From the NCBI GenBank assembly GCA_963711315.1, contig CAVQDQ010000004.1, positions 558,001-622,000 of the forward strand: a DNA stretch of 64,000 nt, given 5' to 3'. Every line of letters starts with the position of its first letter. Within the stretch, counting starts at the first letter, position 1. The stretch is from PALSA-612 sp963711315. GTDB taxonomy: Bacteria > Actinomycetota > Thermoleophilia > Gaiellales > Gaiellaceae. The position numbers and the translations under genes are program-made. This document shows, piece by piece, positions 34,332-43,390 of the stretch. The notes under the pieces were generated by a model. It did not search any database and was not told where the DNA came from. It saw only the letters and a program-made list of their open reading frames with translations.

Positions 34332-34988
34332 ATGACGTGGGCGAGAGGCCACGCACGTCTGCTCTCCGTACTCGCCTTCTGCCTGCTGGCCTTCATCGCA
34401 GAGCTCGCCGGCCGAGCGTTGACCGCGTCGGTCGACATCGGCCGCCACGTTCGCTCTCCCGGCGATGCGACGGCCGACTACTACCCGTTCTTGCTCGTGG
34501 GCGTGAAGGTCTGCATAGCCCTCCTGCTGGCACGACTTGCCTGGCGGGTGGCGAAGGCCCGTGCCACGGCTGATGCCGCCAGGCGGGCGCTGGGCGACGC
34601 TGTCCGGCTCGCCCGAGCGCCTCGGCCGCGGCTTCGCCTTTCCCCTCGGCTGTGGCTTGCCTTCGTCACCGTGACGTCCCTCATGTATCTCGTGCAGACG
34701 GACGCCGAGTCGGCGGCCGCGGGACGGTGGCCTCTCCTGGCACCGTGGCTTCACACGTCGGCGCTGCCCGTGTTCGCCGTGCTCGCCGTCCTGCTCGCCG
34801 TCCTCTGGCAGGCCGTGCAGCAGTGGTTGGCTGACTACGAGCAGTTCGCAGAAGCGGCGGCCCAGCAGGCGCGCCGCCGAGCTGCCGCGCCGAGCCCAGT
34901 GCGAGCGCGCACCGCGGCGCCCGTGCTCACGCCGAGGCGACTTCACGGGCTCGCCTTCGAGAGCAGGCCCCCTCCCCTTCCGGCCTAG
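34332..34988 (+). CDS. Membrane protein of unknown function (operon with CopC-CopD fusion)
   Basis: 218 residues with four predicted helices: LLSVLAFCLLAFIAELAGRAL, FLLVGVKVCIALLLARLAWR, LWLAFVTVTSLMYLVQTDAE and ALPVFAVLAVLLAVLWQAVQ, plus a basic Ala/Arg-rich cytoplasmic tail. No family recognised. It heads a row of four same-strand membrane genes. No obvious ribosome site precedes the ATG at 34332. Confidence 0.65.
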   Translation: MTWARGHARLLSVLAFCLLAFIAELAGRALTASVDIGRHVRSPGDATADYYPFLLVGVKVCIALLLARLAWRVAKARATADAARRALGDAVRLARAPRPRLRLSPRLWLAFVTVTSLMYLVQTDAESAAAGRWPLLAPWLHTSALPVFAVLAVLLAVLWQAVQQWLADYEQFAEAAAQQARRRAAAPSPVRARTAAPVLTPRRLHGLAFESRPPPLPA

Positions 34989-35042
34989 GTCGCGCGAGCG
35001 CCGCAGCGCGCGGCTCGTGGTCAACCAACGGAAGGGAGAAGC

Positions 35043-35324
35043 GTGAACACGCAGGTTGCGACGAAGGCCGATCCCACACCGCGAGCGCGGCGCTCGGCGC
35101 GCGCCCTCGCCGTGCTCACCCTTGGGCCGGTGGTCGTACTCGCAGGGCTTGTCTGGACACTGCTGCAGCCGTATCGCATCACACTGCTCGACCCCGCCGG
35201 CCAGGGCTTCTGGTGGCTTCTCTCCGAGCCGCCGCTCTACGTGATCGGCGCCGGGGTCATCTTCCACCTGGCCATCGCTCAGAGTGTTGCTGCCGATCTC
35301 GATGACGGGGAGGAGAGGCGGTGA
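35043..35324 (+). CDS. Small membrane protein, unknown
   Basis: 93 residues with two helices (LAVLTLGPVVVLAGLVWTLL and PLYVIGAGVIFHLAIAQSVA) and charged ends. A good ribosome site (GGAAGGGAG) precedes the GTG at 35043. Its stop overlaps the next start (GTGA), so it is coupled to it. Confidence 0.7.
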   Translation: MNTQVATKADPTPRARRSARALAVLTLGPVVVLAGLVWTLLQPYRITLLDPAGQGFWWLLSEPPLYVIGAGVIFHLAIAQSVAADLDDGEERR

Positions 35325-35917
35325 CACTCGCGCTGATGCCTCCGGCCGAGCACGTCCACTGGTGGTTCGCGACGGGGGCCTTGCTGCTCGGGATGTGCAT
35401 GCTGGCTCGCGCTCTTGTCGGGGCGGAGGTCTGGGACCGACGCCCGTGGCGACGCTACCTCTGGCCCGCACTGCTCTTCGCGCTCGGCGTGGCCCTGTGG
35501 CCGGTGACCGTGTTCTTCGCCAACTCGACGGTGCACACCATCGCCCACGCGGCGTGGGCGCAGGTGATGATGCTCGCAGGCGCGGCCGGGCTCGGCATGG
35601 CGGCCGGCAAGCTGCGCAATCCGCTCTGGGGCCTGACGACACCGCTCGCGTCTGCGGTCACCGGCGCCGCGTTCCTCGTGCATGAGCAGAACGGATGGCT
35701 GTTCTCCCGCTCGGCGTTCGTGCACCACGCCTGCGGCTGGGTGCTGCTGGGCGGGGCGTTGATCGCACTCGCGCTGACGTTCCGCCCCCGCCCGGCGGCG
35801 CTGGGGGCGGCGTTCGCGCTGATGTTCGTCGTAGTGGCGGTCGTCCTCTACACCGACCGCGACGCAGCGCCCGTTTTCGGTCACCTGTCGCCCAACGCAG
35901 GGGTCGCGCACAGGTGA
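35321..35917 (+). CDS. Histidine-containing polytopic membrane protein, unknown
   Basis: 198 residues with about six helices. Histidines occur in or beside the helices in four clusters: AEHVHWWFATGALLLGMCML, STVHTIAHAAWAQVMMLAGA, FLVHEQNGWLF and FVHHACGWVLLGG. Such a pattern suits metal or heme binding, and the coupled downstream gene is a CopC-CopD fusion (GTGA overlap), so a role in copper handling is possible. This is inference; I do not recognise the family. Confidence 0.65.
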   Translation: MTLALMPPAEHVHWWFATGALLLGMCMLARALVGAEVWDRRPWRRYLWPALLFALGVALWPVTVFFANSTVHTIAHAAWAQVMMLAGAAGLGMAAGKLRNPLWGLTTPLASAVTGAAFLVHEQNGWLFSRSAFVHHACGWVLLGGALIALALTFRPRPAALGAAFALMFVVVAVVLYTDRDAAPVFGHLSPNAGVAHR

Positions 35918-37332
35918 CAGGGCGAGGGCTGGCACTGCTCGCCGGCGCGTGCGCTCTCGCGCTGCCCGGGACGGCGCTTGCGCACGCCGGCCTCGAATCG
36001 AGCAGCCCTGCAAACGAGCAGCGACTCGCCACCTCGCCGACCATCGTGCAGATCGCGTTCGACGAGACGGTTGCGCTCGTCCCCGACGCGCTCAGGGTGC
36101 TCGATGCGGGCGGAGGCTCGTTGGCGGGGGAGCCGAGCCTCGGTGAGGGCGGGAAGACGATCGTCGCGCGCGTGCCGCGCCTACCGCGTGGCGGCTACAC
36201 CGTCCGCTGGCAAGCGCTCGGACGAGACGGCCATGTCGTCGCGGGCGTCTTTACCTTCGGCATCCAGCAGCGGGCGCCCGAAGTGACCGCGGCGTTCGGC
36301 GCGTCCGGGCCCGGCGGCGCCGAGAACGCAGCCCGGTGGCTCGCTTTTGCCTCGCTCGCACTCGTCATCGGCGGGCTCGGCTTCCGGTTGCTCGTGCTGC
36401 GCGGGACGGCCCTGCCGAGGCGATTCGAGCGCCGCTTCTACCTCGTCACGCTCGCTGGAGCGATCGGCGTTGTCGAAGTCGCGCTCGTCGCCTTCCTGCT
36501 GCGCGCCGAGTCGGTGCTGCAGCTCCCGCTGGGAACCTTCCTGTACGGAGACCTGCGGCCGATCGTGGGCACCCCGTTCGGCACGGCCTGGGTGGCGATG
36601 ACGCTCGCGTTCGTCCTCGTGATCGCGCTCATCTTTCTCGCCTGGCTCACCGAGCAGCGCTCGCTGCTGTGGCCGGCGTTCGCGATCGCCGTGGCGTTCG
36701 CTTCCGGCTACTCGCTCTCCGGGCATTCGGCGGCGGAGCCGAACGCCTCGCGCTGGTCACAGCTGGCGGACTGGATCCACCTCACGGCGGCATCGCTCTG
36801 GGCGGGAGGCCTCGTGATGCTGCTCGTCGTCTGCCTCACGACGCGCGAGCTCGGCCGGCACGCGTTCGCCGGCTTCGCCCGCCTGGCGCCGGTGCTGATT
36901 GCGCTGCTGGTCGCCGCCGGTGCGTATCTCTCCTTCCTGCGCCTGCCCGAGCCCGCCGCCCTCTGGACGACGAGCTACGGGCAGGTGCTGATGGTGAAGC
37001 TCGGGCTCGTGGCGCTCGCGCTCACCTGGGGAGCCGTGCATCACTTCGTCGTAGAGCCGCGGCTCGATCGCCCTGGAGTCTTCGCGCGGCTACCGCGTAG
37101 CCTTGCCGGTGAGGCTGCGGTGGGAATGGCCATCCTGATCTTCGCGGCCATCCTCACCAACACTGCCCCGCCTCGGCCTCAGGAGTCCGCCAACAGTTTG
37201 AACGACGTCCCGGTGGGATCTGCGGCCTGTGCCAGGCGACCCCACGGCGTGTCCTTGGCCTCCTGCGTCACCTTGCCGCCGAGCTCGACGATCCGCTCGA
37301 GGGCGGCATCCGTGTCTTCGACGCCGAAATAG
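35914..37332 (+). CDS. CopC-CopD fusion, copper resistance/uptake protein
   Basis: Signal peptide (GRGLALLAGACALALPGTALA) is followed by mature HAGLESSSPANEQRL, where the N-terminal His is the CopC copper ligand. The CopC beta-barrel ends near residue 115 (VSG-like VVAGVFTFGI). About eight CopD helices follow, with GYSLSGHSAAEPN and ADWIHLTAASLWAGGLVML, the conserved His-containing CopD motifs. Such fusions move copper across the membrane for cuproenzymes or resistance. The conserved region stops near AAILTNTAPPR (about 37170); the last 50 residues run antisense through the VOC gene and are probably not real, perhaps because of a lost stop. Confidence 0.85.
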   Translation: MTGRGLALLAGACALALPGTALAHAGLESSSPANEQRLATSPTIVQIAFDETVALVPDALRVLDAGGGSLAGEPSLGEGGKTIVARVPRLPRGGYTVRWQALGRDGHVVAGVFTFGIQQRAPEVTAAFGASGPGGAENAARWLAFASLALVIGGLGFRLLVLRGTALPRRFERRFYLVTLAGAIGVVEVALVAFLLRAESVLQLPLGTFLYGDLRPIVGTPFGTAWVAMTLAFVLVIALIFLAWLTEQRSLLWPAFAIAVAFASGYSLSGHSAAEPNASRWSQLADWIHLTAASLWAGGLVMLLVVCLTTRELGRHAFAGFARLAPVLIALLVAAGAYLSFLRLPEPAALWTTSYGQVLMVKLGLVALALTWGAVHHFVVEPRLDRPGVFARLPRSLAGEAAVGMAILIFAAILTNTAPPRPQESANSLNDVPVGSAACARRPHGVSLASCVTLPPSSTIRSRAASVSSTPK

Positions 37333-37946
37333 ACCGTCCAGAAAGCGGGCGCCGCCTCGGGCATGAACTGCGTTGCGTCCATGATCCCGGCCAGATCGTC
37401 CGCGCCGGCGCGCAGTGTTGTGTAGCGGAAGTCCGGCTGGTCGCTGTGCGTGTTGGTGGTCCACCGGAACACGTCGCGGTAGAAGTCGACGCTGTCGTCG
37501 TAGTTCCGCGTGTGCAGCTCGAACCACCTCGGCGCACCGGGCTCGTTCCAGATCTCGAAGCCCGTGACCTGGTCCGGCTGCCACGCGCCGATGCCCGCGC
37601 CGCCCGGGTCGCCGATGATCGCGAAGGATCCGTTCTCCGCCACCTGCATCGGCTCCATGTGAACCTGGCCGCCCTTTGCCTTCGCGTCGGCGGCGGTTCG
37701 CTCGACGTCGTCGGTCGTCAAGTACGTGGTCCACATGTCCGGCATGCCCTGCTGGCCGTCGTTCGCCATGCAGCCGCCGACGTGCTTGCCTTCTTTCAGG
37801 AACGTGAAGTAGCCGCCGAACTCCTCTCGCTGCATCTCCGTCGTCCAGCCGAAGAGGCCGCCGTAGAAGTCGGTGGCCTTCTCGGTGTCCGACGAGTAGA
37901 GGTCGATCCAGCAGGGCGCTCCGATGACGAGTGTTGGTGAGGGCAT
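37179..37946 (-). CDS. Two-domain VOC (glyoxalase-like) protein
   Basis: 255 residues with two tandem VOC domains: GAPCWIDLYSSDTEKATDFY, GGLFGWTT in the first and PRWFELHTRNYDDSVDFYRD in the second, each with the paired beta-alpha-beta-beta-beta pattern. Members act as dioxygenases, isomerases or resistance proteins; the substrate is unknown. The start at 37946 is fixed by AAGGAGGATC. It is convergent with copCD. Confidence 0.88.
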   Translation of the reverse strand: MPSPTLVIGAPCWIDLYSSDTEKATDFYGGLFGWTTEMQREEFGGYFTFLKEGKHVGGCMANDGQQGMPDMWTTYLTTDDVERTAADAKAKGGQVHMEPMQVAENGSFAIIGDPGGAGIGAWQPDQVTGFEIWNEPGAPRWFELHTRNYDDSVDFYRDVFRWTTNTHSDQPDFRYTTLRAGADDLAGIMDATQFMPEAAPAFWTVYFGVEDTDAALERIVELGGKVTQEAKDTPWGRLAQAADPTGTSFKLLADS

Positions 37947-38029
37947 TTGATCCTCCTTGGGAGATTGGTCGTCACACGGTACGACTTGTCCCTACCCCAA
38001 AATTCATCGGTCAACCCTAAGCTCTCGCC

Positions 38030-38782
38030 ATGGAGCGAGACGACTGGGACACGCTCTTCGACGAGCTCTACCTGCGGACGTACATGCGGCTAGAACGCGG
38101 AGCAGATGACGAGCAGGAGGCGCTCGGCGCAATGGCGCTGGCCGGCGTCCAGCCCGGCGCCGACGTGCTCGACGCGCCGTGTGGCTACGGGCGGCACTCG
38201 GTCGTCCTGGCCGGTGAGGGATATCGCGTCGTCGGCGTCGATCGGTCACCTGTCCTGCTCGACGAGGCGCGACGACGCGCCGGCGACGGCGAGTGGCCGC
38301 AGTGGGTGCGGGCGGACCACCGGGAGCTGCCTTTCGAGGACGGGAGCTTCGACGCGGCGCTCAACCTCTTCTCGGCTCTCGGCTACCGCGGCGAGGAGGG
38401 GGATCGCCGGACGCTCGGCGAGCTCCGGCGCGTCCTGCGTCCCAGCGGCGGCCTCGTCGTGGAGACGATGCACCGCGACCGCCTGATGCGCATCTACCAG
38501 CGGCGTGGCTGGGACCCGCTGCCCGACGGAGATGTGCTGCTCGAGGAGCGCACCTTCGACTACGCCGCGGGCGAGATCGAGACCACACATTCACTGGTCG
38601 AGGCGAACGGCAATCGCGAATCGATCACATATCGGCTCCGCGTCTACACGGCGACCGAGCTGGTGCGACTCGTCGAGGAGGCGGGCTTCGCCGCCGTCGA
38701 GTGCTTCGGCGGCTGGGAGCGCGAGCCGCTCTCGCGAGAGACACGCCTCGTGCTCGTCGCGCGGGTGCCGGCGATCTCCTAG
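38030..38782 (+). CDS. Class I SAM-dependent methyltransferase
   Basis: 250 residues. Motif I is ADVLDAPCGYGRHSVVLAGE; the ribose-binding acid is VVGVDRSPVLLDEARRRAG; motif II is FDAALNLFSALGYRGEEGDR; motif III is LRPSGGLVVETMHRDRL. The substrate is unknown. It is 15 bp upstream of the S9 peptidase and possibly cotranscribed. Confidence 0.85.
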   Translation: MERDDWDTLFDELYLRTYMRLERGADDEQEALGAMALAGVQPGADVLDAPCGYGRHSVVLAGEGYRVVGVDRSPVLLDEARRRAGDGEWPQWVRADHRELPFEDGSFDAALNLFSALGYRGEEGDRRTLGELRRVLRPSGGLVVETMHRDRLMRIYQRRGWDPLPDGDVLLEERTFDYAAGEIETTHSLVEANGNRESITYRLRVYTATELVRLVEEAGFAAVECFGGWEREPLSRETRLVLVARVPAIS

Positions 38783-38797
38783 TAGTGTCCGCCGTCG

Positions 38798-40722
38798 ATG
38801 CGACCCGAAGATCTCTACGACCTCACGTGGGCGACGGACCCGCGGCTGTCCCCGGACGGCAAGACCGTGGCGTACGTCGTCAACTCGATCGACCGTGAGG
38901 AGAACACCTATCGCGGCGCGATCTGGCTGGCCGCCGTCGACGGCTCGTCGCCCCCAGGCAGCTGACCGCGGGGAAGAAGTCCGACGGCGCGCCTCGCTGG
39001 TCGCCGGACGGCACGCGCCTCTCCTTCACCTCCAACCGCGATGGCGACAAGAAGCAGCTCTACGTGTTGCCGCTCGAGGGCGGCGAGCCGACCTGTCTCA
39101 CCGAGCTGAAAGAGGACGCCGCACAGCCGGCGTGGTCGCCCGACGGGACGCGCCTCGCCTTCGCCGCCCGCGTGCCCGACGAGGCGTACGAAGAAAAGGA
39201 CGAGAAGAAACGCCTGCCGCGCCGCTTCACCCGCCACCGGTACAAGCTCGACTCCGTCGGGTGGACCGGTGACCGGCGGACGCACCTCTTCGTCGTTGCC
39301 GCCGACGGATCGTCGCCCGCGCAGCAGCTGACGGACGGCGACTACGAAAACGACGCACCGACGTGGTCGCCGGACTCGGCGAGGATCGCGTTCTGCTCGG
39401 CACGTGACGACGACTGGGACGTACAGCTGCGACAGGCGATCTGGGTCGTCGCCGCCGCCGGCGGCGAGGCTCAGCGCCTGACGCAGGACGACGACTACTA
39501 CGACCTGCCCTCGTGGTCGCCCGACGGCTCCTCGATCGCCTGCAACTGGAGCCCCGGCGGCTTCGACCGGCCGCGCCACGACCGCATCGCCGTCGTCGAC
39601 GCGACGACGGGCGAGCGGCGCGTGCTAACCGAGGAGCTCGACCGACAGTGCGGTCCCTTCCCGTCCGTGCGCGAGCCGATCTGGGCGGACGACGCCATTC
39701 TCTTCGCGGTCGAGGATCACGGCAATGTCCACATCCGGCGCGTGGCCGCCGTGGGTGGCGACATCGAGCCGATCGTCGACGGCGAGGTCTCGGTAGCCGG
39801 CTTCGACGCGACCGGCGGCGCGGTTGTCCATGCTGCGTCGACGCCCACGATGCCGAGCGAGATCTTCGTGGCCGACCGCCGGCTGACCGAGGTGAGCAAG
39901 GCGTTTTGCGAGCAGGCTCCGTGCCAGCCGTCCGAGCGGTTCGTGGCCACCTCGCCCGACGGGGAAGAGGTGGAGGCGTGGCTCGTGCGGCCGCACGACT
40001 TCGAGGCCGGCAAGCGCTACCCGCTGCTGCTCAACATCCACGGTGGACCGTTCTCGCAGTACGGGAACAAGTACTTCGACGAGTTCCAGGCCTACGCCAA
40101 GGCCGGCTACGTCGTCGTCTACTCGAACCCGCGAGGCTCGTCCGGCTACGCCGAGGAGTGGGGCCGCGCCATCCGCGGGCCCGTCGGCGGCGGTGACGGC
40201 TGGGGCTCGCTCGACTACGACGACCTGATGGCCGTCGTGGATACGGCGCTCCAGCAGTTCGACTTCATCGATCCCGACCGGCTGGGCGTGATGGGCGGCT
40301 CGTACGGCGGTTATATGACGTCCTGGATCGTCAGCCATACGGATCGCTTCCAGGCCGCGTGCTCGGAGCGCTCCGTCAACAACATGTTCTCCGAGTTCGG
40401 CTCGGCGGACTTCGGCTGGTTCCACCGTGCCTACACGGGCGTCTGGCCCTTCGAGGACGTCGGGCCTTACCTCGCGCAGTCGCCAACGACCTACGCGGAC
40501 AAGATCACGACCCCACTGCTCATCCTCCACTCCGAGAACGACCTTCGCTGCCCGATCGAGCAAGCAGAGCACCTCTTCACGATCCTTCGCCTGCTCGGCC
40601 GCGAGGTGGAGTTCGTGCGCTTCCCGGCCGAGAGCCACGAGCTCTCCCGCTCAGGGTCTCCGTTCCACCGCGTGACGCGCCTCGAGATCCTGCTGGACTG
40701 GTTCGCGCGGTACCTGCGCTAG
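38798..40722 (+). CDS. S9-family prolyl oligopeptidase/acylaminoacyl peptidase, one-base deletion
   Basis: Serine peptidase with an N-terminal beta-propeller (WSPDGTRLSFTSNRDGDKKQ and similar WSPDG repeats) and a C-terminal alpha/beta hydrolase: LLLNIHGGPFSQYG, nucleophile motif VMGGSYGGYMTSW, Asp in LHSENDLRCP and His in FPAESHELSRSG. The first 52 codons (MRPEDLYDLTWATDPRLSPD) are in another frame. One C is missing from the run at about 38953, and repair gives SPRQLTAGKKSDG. It probably trims peptides in the cytoplasm. Confidence 0.9.
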
Positions 40723-40752
40723 GCTCGCCCGAACCGACCAGAGGAGGATCTG

Positions 40753-41061
40753 ATGGCCAAGTGGGTGCTGCTGACCGCACGGAAGCTCAAGCCGGGCGCG
40801 TACGACGACTGGCGGAAGGCGTGGGACCCGGAAGGCAGCGACGTGGAGATGCCGGCGGGCGCCAGGGCGTACATCTGTCGCAACGTCAACGACGAGAACG
40901 ACATCGTGGCGTTCGGCATGCTCGAGGCCACTCCCGAGGAGTTGGAGGCGTTGCGTCCTTCCTCCGAGGGCGAGGAGGCTCGCAGGGCGGGGATGGCTCC
41001 GTTCATCGAGTCGGTCTCGACCGACGGCCTGTACGAGGTGATCGACGAGGTCTCGGGCTAG
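40753..41061 (+). CDS. Small ABM-like protein, unknown
   Basis: 102 residues (MAKWVLLTARKLKPGAYDDW), predicted alpha/beta, with CRNVNDENDIVAFGMLEATP in the middle. It resembles dimeric antibiotic-biosynthesis-monooxygenase-like proteins but lacks diagnostic residues. The start is well set by GAGGAGG at 40741. Confidence 0.7.
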   Translation: MAKWVLLTARKLKPGAYDDWRKAWDPEGSDVEMPAGARAYICRNVNDENDIVAFGMLEATPEELEALRPSSEGEEARRAGMAPFIESVSTDGLYEVIDEVSG

Positions 41062-41098
41062 CGCGAGCTCGACAGGTCCGCTCGCTACAGTGGCCTCC

Positions 41099-41809
41099 AT
41101 GGCCACTGCCGAGCAGCGCGTGCTCCCCGACGGCGCGATCGCTGTCCTCGACCACGGCTTCGTCCGGCTCGACGACGCCATGGCCAGCGATCTCTCCGTC
41201 GTCAACTCGGCGCGGGTGAGCTTCGGCCGCCGCAAGGAGGAAATGGACGAGTCCGACGAGGGCCTCGTCCGTTTTCTCATGCGCGACCGGCACGGGACGC
41301 CCTTCGAGCACAACGCGTTTCGCTTTCACATCCGGGCGCCGATCTTCGTCGTGCGAGAGTGGATGCGGCATCGCGTGGGCTCGTTCAACGAGTTCTCGAT
41401 GCGCTACGCGAAGGCGACGAACGACTTCTACGTGCCGGAGGCCGACGACGTGCGGTCGCAGGTCGGCAAGCCGGGCGCCTACTCGTTCGAGCCCGTCGAC
41501 CCAGAGCTCGCCGAGCGGACGCGCGAAGAGCTGGAGGCCGTGTACGAGCAGGCATTCGAGACGTACGAGCGGCTCGTCGAGGCGGGTGTCGCGCGCGAGC
41601 TGGCGCGCTCCGTGATGCCGGTCGGCGCCTATACCGAGTTCTACTGGACGGTCAACGCGCGGGCACTCATGAACTTCGTCTCGCTGCGCTCCGCAGAGAC
41701 CGCGCAGCGGGAGATCCGCCGCTACGCCGAGGCCGTCGAGACCTTCCTGGCCGAGAAGATGCCGGTCACCCACGCTGCCTTCGTCGCCGCGGGCAGAGTC
41801 GCGCCGTAG
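41099..41809 (+). CDS. thyX: Flavin-dependent thymidylate synthase
   Basis: Makes dTMP from dUMP with methylene-tetrahydrofolate and FAD. About 236 residues. The ThyX signature is WMRHRVGSFNEFSMRYAKA (RHRxxSxNxxSxRY); other segments are HGTPFEHNAFRFHIRAPIFV and SLRSAETAQREIRRYAEAVE. The ATG at 41099 is preferred to a GTG three codons upstream. Together with nrdJ and tmk it supplies DNA precursors in this window. Confidence 0.96.
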   Translation: MATAEQRVLPDGAIAVLDHGFVRLDDAMASDLSVVNSARVSFGRRKEEMDESDEGLVRFLMRDRHGTPFEHNAFRFHIRAPIFVVREWMRHRVGSFNEFSMRYAKATNDFYVPEADDVRSQVGKPGAYSFEPVDPELAERTREELEAVYEQAFETYERLVEAGVARELARSVMPVGAYTEFYWTVNARALMNFVSLRSAETAQREIRRYAEAVETFLAEKMPVTHAAFVAAGRVAP

Positions 41810-41853
41810 CGTTATTCTCCGCGCAACCCTTACGACTGACGGAGAGGATGCGC

Positions 41854-42474
41854 ATGGCGACGCTGGCTTACAACGCTCAGGAGATCGGGGCCCGTGAGCT
41901 CGACCCTCGCTTGCTGGAGCTGGACGGGATCTCCCGCCAGACGATCGAGGCCCACTACAAGCTCTATCAGGGCTACGTGGCGAAGCGAAACGAGATCCTC
42001 GGCAAGCTCGGCGAGATCGACCTGTCTGCCGCGAACCAGGTCTACTCGGACATCCGCGCGCTCAAGGTCGACCTCACGTTCGCCGTCGGCGGTGTGAAGA
42101 ACCACGAGGTCTACTTCGCCCACCTGGGCGGCGACGGCGGCGACCCCGAGGGTCCGATCGGCACGCTCGTCCGCCGCGACTTCGGCTCCATCGACGCCTG
42201 GCGCACGGATCTCAAGGCGACGGGCATGGCCGGCCGCGGCTGGGCCTGGACGGCGTACGACTGGGACGAGAGCCGCCTGTTCAACTACGTCGGCGATGCC
42301 CAGAACACGTTCCCAATCTGGAACGCGTCGCCCCTCGTCGCTCTCGACGTCTACGAGCACGCGTACTTCCTCGACTACCAGACCGACCGCGGGGCCTACA
42401 TCGACGCGTTCTTCGACAACCTCGACTGGACGGTCGTCAACGGCTGGATCGAGGCGTACGGCATCAGGCCGTAG
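41854..42474 (+). CDS. Fe/Mn superoxide dismutase family protein
   Basis: Converts superoxide to peroxide and oxygen. 206 residues from the ATG at 41854, which sits behind GGAGAGG. Metal ligands: SRQTIEAHYKLYQGYV (first His), GVKNHEVYFAHLGGD (second His), and PLVALDVYEHAYFLDYQTDR (Asp and third His). Metal choice cannot be told; the N-terminal half is shorter and more divergent than in typical SodA/SodB. Confidence 0.88.
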   Translation: MATLAYNAQEIGARELDPRLLELDGISRQTIEAHYKLYQGYVAKRNEILGKLGEIDLSAANQVYSDIRALKVDLTFAVGGVKNHEVYFAHLGGDGGDPEGPIGTLVRRDFGSIDAWRTDLKATGMAGRGWAWTAYDWDESRLFNYVGDAQNTFPIWNASPLVALDVYEHAYFLDYQTDRGAYIDAFFDNLDWTVVNGWIEAYGIRP

Positions 42475-42486
42475 GCCTCTGACGCA

Positions 42487-43131
42487 ATGACGACGGCGCT
42501 CTTCGTCGCCGGGGGCTACCTCGTCGGTTCGGTGCCGTTCGGGTACTGGCTCGTGCGCGCCGTGAAGCACGTCGACATCCGCACGGTCGGCAGCGGCAAC
42601 ATCGGTGCGTCGAACGTCTGGCGGACGTTCGGCTGGCGCTACGGCGTGCCGGTGATGCTCTTCGATATCGCCAAGGGGCTCGTGCCGGCTCTCGTGGCGA
42701 CCGAGGTGGCCGGGTCGCTGGCCGGAGTCCTTGCGGGCGGCGCGGCGATGGTCGGCCACGCGCGTCCGCTCTTCCTCGGCTTCGCGAAAGGGGGCAAGGC
42801 GGTGGCGACCGCGGGCGGCACGATTCTCGGCGTCGCGCCGATCGTGGGCCTGATCAGCGCCGGCGTCTGGATCGTCGTCTTCGCGGTCACGCGCTACGCG
42901 TCCGTGGCCTCGATGATCTCCGCAGCCTCGTTGCCGCTCCTTGCGTGGGCGCTGGGCGAACCGTGGCCGGTGATCGCCTTCGGAGGAGCGGCCGCTGTCG
43001 CGGTGATCGTCCTGCACCGCCAGAACGTCCGCCGGCTCTTCGCAGGCACCGAGAGCCGCGCCAGGCCGTGGCGGGCGCAGCTGCGAGCGGTTACTGCTCG
43101 AGCGGCGCCATCGTCAGGCCGGAGTCCTTGA
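42487..43131 (+). CDS. plsY: Acyl-phosphate glycerol-3-phosphate acyltransferase
   Basis: First acylation step of phospholipid synthesis, using acyl-phosphate. A polytopic protein with the three PlsY loops: GSGNIGASNVWRTFGWRYG, GHARPLFLGFAKGGKAVATA, and a C-terminal HRQNVRRLFAGTESR. The 214 residues end inside the convergent clpS gene (41 bp overlap); the last 15 residues are less certain. Confidence 0.92.
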   Translation: MTTALFVAGGYLVGSVPFGYWLVRAVKHVDIRTVGSGNIGASNVWRTFGWRYGVPVMLFDIAKGLVPALVATEVAGSLAGVLAGGAAMVGHARPLFLGFAKGGKAVATAGGTILGVAPIVGLISAGVWIVVFAVTRYASVASMISAASLPLLAWALGEPWPVIAFGGAAAVAVIVLHRQNVRRLFAGTESRARPWRAQLRAVTARAAPSSGRSP

Positions 43132-43390
43132 GCCCCGTCCAGTAGAGCTCGGCCTGCTCGCGGTGGCCGGACCAGACGATGGCCTGGCCCGTGTTGTGAA
43201 TCCTGTCGGCCAGCTGGAGGCCCTGCTCGTACGTGACGCCCGGCAAGACGCGCGCGAGCGCAGCGGCGACGCCTTCGAAGGTGTTGTGGTTGTCGTTCAG
43301 GACGATGACGTGCCAGGGCGAGCCGAGACCCGTGCCGCCTCCGATCGACTCGCGCTCGAGCGTTTCCGGCGGGGTCAGGACCGCAGCCAC
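43091..43390 (-). CDS. clpS: ATP-dependent Clp protease adaptor
   Basis: Delivers N-degron substrates to ClpAP/ClpCP. 99 residues from the GTG at 43390: PWHVIVLNDNHNTFEGVAAA (NDxxNT core of the N-end binding pocket) and the helix ALARVLPGVTYEQGLQLADR with IHNTGQAIVWSGHREQAE. Its start overlaps the folE2 stop by 16 bp. Confidence 0.93.
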   Translation of the reverse strand: MAAVLTPPETLERESIGGGTGLGSPWHVIVLNDNHNTFEGVAAALARVLPGVTYEQGLQLADRIHNTGQAIVWSGHREQAELYWTGLKDSGLTMAPLEQ

